Shown here: piece by piece, positions 57,091 to 64,000 of the stretch
Layout of the letters: each line of letters starts with the position of its first letter
Position numbering within the stretch: position 1 is the first letter of the stretch
Translations under genes and position numbers: made by a program
Assembly: GCA_963682025.1 (NCBI GenBank)
Contig: OY821519.1
Location: 135,947,094-136,011,093, forward strand
Reading direction: 5' to 3'
Length of the DNA stretch: 64,000 nt
Origin: Cordilura impudica
Taxonomy: Eukaryota; Arthropoda; Insecta; Diptera; Scathophagidae
Notes under the pieces: generated by a model
Seen by the model: only the letters and a program-made list of their open reading frames with translations
Told to the model about the DNA's origin: nothing
Database searches by the model: none

Positions 57091-57578
57091 ATATTTATAT
57101 AGATGTAGATAAAAGATTTCGAAAATTTTAATTTTAATTAAAGTTATTGCTTGCAATACACTTTCTCTACTCGTATTTTGATCAAGCAGACACACGTACA
57201 TACACCTTTAACTTATAAATCTTTAATGGGTGCACATAAATGTTATTTAAATCACAAAACTTTATTACGTTAAATTATTTTATGTTCTTTGAGAAGAATT
57301 AGTTTTTTTTATTACCATATACCACTATGAGGTTAGGGTATACTGAGCTGATGTTTGCAACTACCAAAAATATTTAATATAGATCCAGCTTTTATTATAC
57401 CGATCGATTCAGAATCACTGTCTACAACAAACTACAGGCCTCAAATATGAATAGATTTTGATGAAATTTTTTTATATAAGCTTTTCGGCCATAGAATGAA
57501 CACTTTTAATTGATAAAAAAAAAAATCACAATTTATTTCTAATATTTTTATATGTACATATGTATGTATTAATACAAT
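57091..57578. other. 3' flank of the hydrolase gene with a partial dispersed repeat
   Basis: Positions 57311-57513 match the reverse-oriented ACAAGTAAG family (ACCATATACCACTATGAGGT, CAACTACCAAAAATATTTAA, TATACCGATCGATTCAGAAT) but lack the remainder. Otherwise AT-rich sequence. Confidence 0.6.
57532..57537 (-). terminator. polyadenylation signal of the hydrolase gene
   Basis: AATAAA on the minus strand about 42 bases beyond the stop codon, the only canonical hexamer close to the gene end. Confidence 0.6.
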
Positions 57579-58553
57579 TTATAATTTGCTATTTAGATTT
57601 GTTTTATTTGTGCTAATTACAACTTTTTCATCGTCCACAGTCCTTATATCCAATGTTGCTGGCCGATGTCTTAAAATAAATGATGCGACAACTTCAGCTA
57701 CTTCATGGGGATTGTTAAGGTGAACATAGTGAGTGCCATCAATTTCATATAATTCGAAATCTGGATTATTTTGACGTATAATTTTAATTAAATCTAACGA
57801 ACCACCAGCAATAAAATTGGACTTTACAGATTTGATAACCAAGTAATTTATATTCTTCAAACGTTTAACTATTTCCACGGCCACACCGTGTCCCATAGAA
57901 AATTCAAAAGAATGTTTAATTTTGCCATCGCGTGAAAAATAATATTTGTCTGGATACAATTTGGATTTGGCTACGTTGTGTTTTAAAATGTATTTACAGT
58001 TTTCCTTATCCAATGATTTACCCAAACCGTTATAAACAATATCTTCTAACTGTTCATAGGTATATGATGGAGGTTCATGGTTATGCAATGATTGCAAGCG
58101 TTCATTTTCAATAATTAATTTTTCTGTATGCCAAGCAAATATTTTAATAAGATAATCAGGGCTTCTAAATACCGCTTCTATAATATCGATTTGAATCAGC
58201 ATATCGACTGTATGTGGATACAGAGAGGCATATCTCAAACATACAATGCCACCTAATGAGTGACCCATTAGTGAAACTTTTTGCCATTGATATTCGTTCA
58301 TAACACGTTTTATGATATATGTGAAATCGATGGTATGATAATTTATACCATTCGGATACTTAGATGATCTACCATGACCAGGAAGATCTATACATAATAT
58401 TCCAACATGACGCGGTAGTAGAGGCACTAAACGATCCCATGAACCGAGATTATCTTGCCAGCCATGTACAGTCAAAATGGGACGTACATTACGATTACCA
58501 TGCCAACGTCCAACTATATAACCCCAAGGTACATTGATCCATACATCCTTATA
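57579..58553 (-). CDS. SERHL/kraken-like alpha/beta hydrolase, terminal exon
   Basis: 325 codons including the stop. The exon opens after ..TTTTTCAG with YKDVWINVPWGYIVGRWHGN, then LTVHGWQDNLGSWDRLVPLL (oxyanion-hole HGW), DLPGHGRSS, the nucleophile elbow MGHSLGG with catalytic Ser, and IDGTHYVHLNNPHEVAE with the probable catalytic His. This is the arrangement of insect SERHL/kraken-type serine hydrolases; natural substrate unknown. The family start is usually only a short distance before this exon, so the ATG is in an unseen upstream exon. The frame is intact and host-like, with no repeat in it. Confidence 0.9.
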   Translation of the reverse strand, partial: YKDVWINVPWGYIVGRWHGNRNVRPILTVHGWQDNLGSWDRLVPLLPRHVGILCIDLPGHGRSSKYPNGINYHTIDFTYIIKRVMNEYQWQKVSLMGHSLGGIVCLRYASLYPHTVDMLIQIDIIEAVFRSPDYLIKIFAWHTEKLIIENERLQSLHNHEPPSYTYEQLEDIVYNGLGKSLDKENCKYILKHNVAKSKLYPDKYYFSRDGKIKHSFEFSMGHGVAVEIVKRLKNINYLVIKSVKSNFIAGGSLDLIKIIRQNNPDFELYEIDGTHYVHLNNPHEVAEVVASFILRHRPATLDIRTVDDEKVVISTNKTNLNSKL

Positions 58554-58848
58554 CTGAAAAATAAAAATTAAAAAAGGAAATAATTATTTAAGTATTCCCA
58601 CGGTCAACAAGTTTTTGATCTTTTTGTGTAATCATGAACTGAACTCATATGTTGCCACAGTCTTCAGAATATTATGTTAGTTTAGAATAATTATCTCTAA
58701 AGCCATTTATTTATGATCTTAGTGATCTTTTTTTTTATGATCTTTTTTTTTGTTAACTACTACACTATAGTAGAAATATTCTATGCTCCAAAAATTATAT
58801 ATATTTCATTCAGAGATTTGATATCCAAATAATTTATATTCTTTTTAT
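58554..58848. other. intron upstream of the hydrolase exon
   Basis: AT-rich; no small in-frame exon with a convincing ATG and donor was found. Confidence 0.4.
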
Positions 58849-59635
58849 TTTTATACCCTATACCACTATGTGGTTTGGGTATAATGACTTTGTGCTGCTG
58901 TTTGTAACAACCAAAAATATTTGACCTAGACCCATCTTTAATTATGCCGATCGAATCAGAATCACTTTTTGAGTTGATTTAACAATGTCCGTCCGTCCGT
59001 CCGTCCGTCCGTCCGTCTGTGTATCCATGTAAACCTTGTAATCAAACTGCAGGTCGCAAATATGAATATATTTTGATGAAATTTGGTATCTAAGCTTCTA
59101 TCGGCTGAACGCTGTTGAAATTGGTGAGAATCGGTCCATGTTCAGACCTAGCCCCCATACAAATTACCCCTATGAAATCGACATATTTTGCCATAAGATC
59201 CAAATTGTCATATAGATCTTACTCAAATTTTGTTTTGTATGCGTTCATTACGTCCATTAATGAGTAATCCAAAAATGATCCCTTTGGCCCCATATAGGGC
59301 TGCTTCCCGATCTTCACTTAAATCTATTAAAAAACAAAAATATTGCACTGATTCTTCTCAGATTTGGTTTGTATATATTTTTGCAAAATACAAGAGACTT
59401 TTCCAAACATGATCAGGATCGGTCCATTTTTGGACCTAGTCCCCATATAGATATAGCATCTGATATGAACTTTTTCATATCTGCAGCCAAAAAAATTAAT
59501 AAAAATCCCACTCAAATTTGGTTTTTGCTTATTTTCTATGTCCAGTTAGTTGGGCCTAAGAGATAGGGTTTCTAAACGCATGGTATAGGGTATCGTATAG
59601 TCGGTCTAGACCGACTATAATTTTCTTACTTGTTT
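58849..59635 (-). repeat. dispersed ACAAGTAAG repeat, copy 6
   Basis: Reverse orientation, complete: TATACCCTATACCACTATGT at the start, CCGTCCGTCCGTCCGTCCGT at 58987-59018, and the terminal palindrome centred on TCTAGA (about 59597-59620) before CTTACTTGTTT. Confidence 0.92.
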
Positions 59636-59754
59636 CTTTTTAAAAAATTTCTATTAAAAAAAAGTAATTAAAAATATTGGTAAATAATTGTGATATAATT
59701 TCTGAAAAAGTTATTCTTATTCTGTAAACTACCTTTTTAAACTCTTTCTTTTAA

Positions 59755-60300
59755 CTCAATCTGTCTGTCTGTCGTGGGGCAACCCCATTCCCCCTTATCC
59801 AATTGATATGAAACTTGGCTCATAGTCATTTTGTGACTACAGATTAATTTTAGGGTAGTTACACACAGTCACGCGTGGTCACGCACAGTCACGTAGTGAT
59901 CTAAATGTCATTTCCCCTCATCCGATCGATCTGAAACTTGGTCCATACACTTGCTGTTAAAAAAAGACTAACTTCGACTTAGTCACGCACAGTCACACAT
60001 GGTCACGCACAGTCACAGTGATCTAAATGTCATTTCCCCTCATCCGATTGATCTGAAACTTGGTCGATAGACTTGCTGTGAAAAAATATTAACTTTGACA
60101 TAATCACGCACAGTCACGCACAGTCACGTAGTGATTAAAACCCCACTTCCCCTCATCAGATGGATCTGAAACTTTGTTCATAGACTTGTCGTGGTCAAAT
60201 ATTAATTTTAAGATAGTCACACACAGTCACACACAGTCACGGAGATATTGAAAACTGATATGCATGAGGAAAGAAAGAGTTTTTATAAAAACTGTTTTCC
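59755..60300 (+). repeat. GTCACGCACAG minisatellite, copy B
   Basis: About four units of ~120 bp with AGTCACGCACAGTCACG, CATTTCCCCTCATCCGATCG, TCTGAAACTTGGTC and ACTTGCTGTGAAAAAA. The right flank GATATGCATGAGGAAAGAAA matches copy A at 40268. The left flank carries a CTGTCTGTCTGT run. Confidence 0.88.
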
Positions 60301-61610
60301 AGGGTAGCGGGTAAAACCTGGGGATGTAAACCCCCAATAGCAACTTACGGAGCTATAGCGTGGGCCAAAAGAACAGATCTGAAGTCGAGTCAAATGGAGC
60401 TAAGTAAGATTCAAAGATTAGCGTGCATTGGGATAACGGATGCAATGAGGACGTGCCCAACGGCATCACTTGAAGCACTATTGGAAGTAAGCCCACTACA
60501 TATAGTGGTGCAGAGGAAAGCCTTGGCAACGGCAATCAGGATAAAGGGAGATAAACCTATAACCAGGCTTTATGAAGGGCAATGGAACCGAATAAGCCAA
60601 GTTAATGATTACTCCCTCCTAGATTGCCCTATGGACAAGGCTGAGAAGAAATATGATTTCAGGAAATACTTTATTACGGAACTGAGCAATAAGAGATAAT
60701 GGAGCGGTTTAAGTACAGCATATTCTCTAAGAGAAGATACAATCAAACGGTACACAGATGGGTCAAAAACCGAAAGTGGAACAGGGGCGGGAGTCTTCGG
60801 GCCTAGAACCAAATACTTCGAGCCAATGGGAATACACACGAGCATTTTCCAAGCAGAGATTTATGCCATCGATAGATGTGCACAAATCAACTTGAATAGG
60901 AAGTACAAAAGAAGGAGCATAACCATATTATCAGATAGTCAAGTTAGTATGGGACTGTCTACAGAAGATAAATGAGCTAGATAAACACAACAAGTTTAGC
61001 CTTTGTTAGGTCCCGGGACACATTGGGATTCAGGGTAATGAGCAAGCTGATGAACTTGCCAGAAGGGGAGCTTCCACAAAATTAATAGGGCCGGAACCAT
61101 TTTTTGGAATAGGAAAAGAAGCACGGGAAGGAGTTCTCAGGGAACATGAATTTTTCTCGAGCCACTTGGGCTTAAGGCAATCCAAAGTGTTGTTGGGTGG
61201 CTACAACAAGAAGAGATTTGGGTCGTGCTTTGTATTGTCAAAGAACGATCTGAGAATATTAACCGGGATTTTAGCTGGTCACTGCAGGCTCAGGGAACAT
61301 CTGAGCAGGTTGGGAATTGTAGCAAACCCTATGCGCAGATTCTGTGATGAGGAAGCCGAATCACCAGAGCATATACTTGGGAACTGTGGAGCGCTAATGC
61401 ACAAAAGGAAACAGCATCTGGGTTTCTTCCAGATACTAGGTAGCGACATAAAATTACTAGAACCAACCAACATCCTCGAATTCCTATGGGCTTCAGGGTT
61501 GGATGAGAGTTTATAGGGACGACCTATTAGCAGAGGGCAGTACAATAGATCACTTTGGTTGCAGTACTTCAAGCACCTCCTTATACAATACAATACAATA
61601 TGGGTTAAAT
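60301..61610 (+). pseudogene. 5'-truncated non-LTR retrotransposon (RT C-terminus and RNase H)
   Basis: 60340-60699 encodes the thumb/connection part (YGAIAWAKRTDLKSSQ, IQRLACIGITDAMRTCPTAS). After a stop, RNase H follows: KRYTDGSKTESGTGAGVFG, FQAEIYAIDRC, ILSDSQ (to about 60940), then in other frames PGHIGIQGNEQADELAR and, at 61166-61516, LTGILAGHCRLREHLSRLGI and a cysteine cluster (CDEEAESPEHILGNC). The tail is a run of ACAAT units (about 61588-61602) rather than poly(A). It is a different family from the LOA-like element. Confidence 0.82.
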
Positions 61611-62012
61611 TATTTAATGTTCAAAGAAACGAATAGTTAATTATTTTATTATTTAAAATATTTCGTGTGCCATTACTAACTGTTAAATTTCATTTACTGT
61701 AAATTGAATTGATTTAATCTAAGCCATTAGAAAACGCGTATATTATTAACTTTTTCGCTATATTATATCCATAATGATACAGTCACTTTAGACCTTCTGA
61801 AATCCTCCATGTTACAGAAACGATTTCTTTTTGAACTAATGATGCTTTTTTTAAGCGAAAAATATAACGTTTTAAAAAACGCAAAAAAAATTCCAGAGTA
61901 GATTTGGCAATATCCGCCCGTCCGTCTGCCGGTCTGTATCCATAAAACTTTGTAATCAAGTTACATGTCGCAAATATTAATACAGTTTAATGAATTTTAA
62001 TATATAAGACAT
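61611..62012. other. unassigned, with a short dispersed-repeat fragment
   Basis: At 61908-62000 CCGCCCGTCCGTCTG, GTAATCAAGTTACATGTCGC mark a reverse-oriented fragment of the ACAAGTAAG family. Nothing else recognised. Confidence 0.45.
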
Positions 62013-62417
62013 CTCGCACCTGTACCTCTAAAGTGAGTCAACTCAAAATTTACAAATTTTCAGTAGAGGCAAAAAACGGTTTTTTTTTAATATTTACTAT
62101 AAAATTTAAAAACAGTTGTTTCATTGTAAAGAATTGCTAATACTAAGTATACAACAGTAGTTGTTTTTGCTATTTTTTCAGTGATCAGCAAAAATAACAA
62201 TTCTTTTGGGTGGAACTCAAAATATGTCTTTTTAGTGTATTCTAAAGAAGCTACTCTTATAACACAAAGAGGGTTATAACTGTTTTCTTTTTGCGAAAGA
62301 CTAGAAATTCATGTAGGAATTTTACAGTGGATAGATATGACCACTGTGTATCGTTTTCTTGCAAAAAGTGAAAATTGAAAATTTTTGAATTGACTCACTT
62401 TACAGGTACAGGTGCGA
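62013..62417. mobile_element. complete MITE with TCGCACCTGTACC ends
   Basis: TCGCACCTGTACCTCTAAAG at 62013 is mirrored by CTTTACAGGTACAGGTGCGA ending 62417, and AGTGAGTCAA / TTGACTCACT extend the repeats to ~30 bp. It is 405 bp and non-coding. No clear target duplication was seen. A partial inverted copy lies at 55620-55975. Confidence 0.78.
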
Positions 62418-62477
62418 TTTGTGTAAATCCTTTTCTGACCGACTAAAATTGTAGCAAGATCCCTATTATCACATATA

Positions 62478-63075
62478 CTGTGAGGGTCAAAATAAAGTAA
62501 ACACCTTAGTTACTCATATTAAAGGTTTCATTAAAATGAAGCAATTAACTCCAAATCAAAAATAAATACAAGGAATTCAAGAATTATTCAATGGTAGCTG
62601 AACTCAATAAAACATTGAACAAAATAAATGCAAAGCAGAAATAAATGCACTTTATTTAGAACATGACCAAATTTTATGCGTCAAAAAAAAAGTAAATCAA
62701 CAGAACTTCAATACAAAAATTAAACTTTTTAAATTTTTTAATATTTGGTTTATTTTCATTTGGTCTTAAGCATCTTGTATAGTCTTCTAGGCATCGACTC
62801 GACAAGTTTTTTTGATACATCAGGAGAGATTATGCTGCATCCTTCCTTTAGAGCCTTCTTTAATTTGCCGTGCTTTAAATAGCCCTTCAACTTCTTTTTC
62901 TGCCAAGACTTTCCCACAGATGCTCGATCGAATTAAGGTCTGGGGACTGCGACGATACAGTAGCCACTATTTCACAGTTTTAGATTTATGCTTTAGGTCG
63001 TTGTGCTGGTGGAAGGTACAGTTTCCAGCCATGCCTTATTTCTCGATGCTAGGGCCAACACCGTTCTTCAAAATG
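62478..63075 (-). mobile_element. second Tc1-like element, truncated by a MITE
   Basis: The terminal sequence CTGTGAGGGTCAAAATAAAG (after TA at 62476-62477) is like Tc1-family ends. The minus-strand gene reads away from it. The other end is cut off at about 63076. Confidence 0.75.
62765..63075 (-). pseudogene. Tc1-like transposase C-terminal fragment
   Basis: On the minus strand: FHQHNDLKHKSK (second catalytic Asp region; family usually QQDNDPKH), SPDLNSIEHLWESLG (Glu of the DD34E triad), then KKLVESMPRRLYKMLKTK and stop at about 62766. Frame shifts are present. Confidence 0.78.
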
Positions 63076-63730
63076 GCTACACACAGAAAAAAGATTGGTT
63101 GGAATTCGGTTAAGACTAGAAAAATTTATTAAGGTAATAAGAATTTTTATTATAATTCTTCAATATTTAATAATACAATATATTTACTTTAATAACTACT
63201 GTATAAACACAATTCTTCTGAAATAAAAGTATCTGCAACAGCAAAAATTGTTCCATTTACTAATAAAATTCTTTATAAAAAAATTTCAACTAATTTAATT
63301 GGGGCAACCTTATAAATCCAAGAATTACATACTTCAATCCCAAATATTGGCAACTACAATTTCTTATTCGGTTATAACAACATATTTTAAACCAAAAATG
63401 TTTTAACAGATATTGTAACAAATTATTGGTTATATTCCTACAAATTAAATTTGTATTAAGAATTATTTTTCGGTTATAACAAAAGAAACCAAAACTATTA
63501 AACTATTTTCGTATTTCTAACCAACAGAAATTTGCAAGAATCAAAATATGTTGTAAATACCGAATAAATATAAAAATATGTTCAGTCTTACTGAATTTTC
63601 GAATTAAATTGTCATTTTTTAAAACAAAATGTAAAAAACAACTTTTGAATATTATATGAACATTGAAATTTTCAAATCAATATCACAACGTTTACAAAAA
63701 CTTCAATGTTATTTATGTGTGCAAAAAAAT
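63076..63730. mobile_element. AT-rich MITE-like insert
   Basis: It starts CTACACACAGAAAAAAG, like the element at 14318, and ends near TATTTATGTGTGCAAAA, giving short imperfect inverted ends. Words such as AATTCTT and TTGGTTATA recur inside. Boundaries are uncertain. Confidence 0.45.
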
Positions 63731-63769
63731 GGATCATAGAAGTATGTAAATTAAATACGAAACCTGAAA

Positions 63770-64000
63770 GTGTATTTAAGCGCGTCTGGGAAGAAGCTTT
63801 TGTGTGACATTTATGCTTATGGCTTAGAAAAACAATCTGCCATTCAACTGCGCACTACCAATAGTCGTGTCAAAGATAGAGAGATATGGTCTGAGCTATG
63901 TGGAATACCTGTAAAAGTTATTTATTATCATATTACAATAAATGAATACGTCCAGGATTTGATTTCAGCAACAACTCCTGACTTGTCAACGCAAATATGA
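63770..64000 (+). CDS. unknown open frame at the window edge
   Basis: 76 codons with stop TGA at the last three bases; the first codon is TTG-type and the true start is unknown. Sequence such as GKKLLCDIYAYGLEKQSAIQ and CGIPVKVIYYHITINEYVQD has a protein-like composition and the frame is open, but I do not recognise a family. It may be a transposon fragment or chance. Confidence 0.25.
   Translation: MYLSASGKKLLCDIYAYGLEKQSAIQLRTTNSRVKDREIWSELCGIPVKVIYYHITINEYVQDLISATTPDLSTQI

Overview
The window reads as a transposon-crowded stretch of an insect genome, most likely a higher fly. It is AT-rich. The only host genes I can recognise are broken into small exons with GT..AG borders. Almost everything else is mobile DNA: Helitron, Penelope, Tc1, mariner, hAT, Transib, gypsy-type LTR, LOA/I-like and other non-LTR elements, plus MITEs. 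The fly assignment is inference from element composition and protein resemblance. No rRNA, tRNA, CRISPR array or bacterial gene was seen.

Host genes. Six exons on the minus strand (52249-52145, 52054-51904, 12695-12574, 8967-8741, 4660-4530, 4269-4091) join with consistent phases into an SLC36/PAT-type proton-coupled amino acid transporter. Its first and last exons are not found in the window. The intron between its second and third recognised exons is 39.2 kb and holds most of the mobile DNA. About 5.3 kb upstream, same strand, lies the terminal exon of a SERHL/kraken-like serine hydrolase (57579-58553).

Layout. 1-3599: Helitron copy carrying a Penelope insert and a MITE. 4945-8657: Tc1-like element split by a hAT element with a perfect 8-bp target duplication. 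10027-12380: transposon with ~165-bp terminal inverted repeats and a decayed gene of a superfamily I cannot assign. 15845-36484: an element with very long inverted repeats (here LTIR-1), swollen by insertions: an (AAT)n tract, a gypsy-type LTR element with an intact-looking Transib inside its gag, two copies of a ~750-bp dispersed repeat, and a LOA/I-like non-LTR element in the right arm. 36640-39240: decayed gypsy element. 39400-44760: decayed non-LTR element split by a second long-inverted-repeat element (LTIR-2, 40847-44460). 45240-47430: Helitron helicase remnant split by mariner. 48792-50971: complete non-autonomous Helitron. 53101-55620: minus-strand Helitron with decayed helicase. 55620-64000: MITEs, dispersed repeats, minisatellite, a non-LTR fragment, a Tc1 fragment and the hydrolase exon.

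Most interesting: LTIR-1 and LTIR-2 look like two diverged members of one transposon lineage. Both have ~0.5-0.8 kb inverted-repeat arms, both carry one gene of the same unassigned protein family (motifs DF(S/A)EN and HGKG..D.(I/L)G....KR), both have a CATSTSAA-like terminal motif, and both are flanked by ATAT-like tetranucleotides. Second is the Transib element: CACTGTG/CACAGTG heptamer ends, CGACG target duplication and an uninterrupted transposase reading frame.
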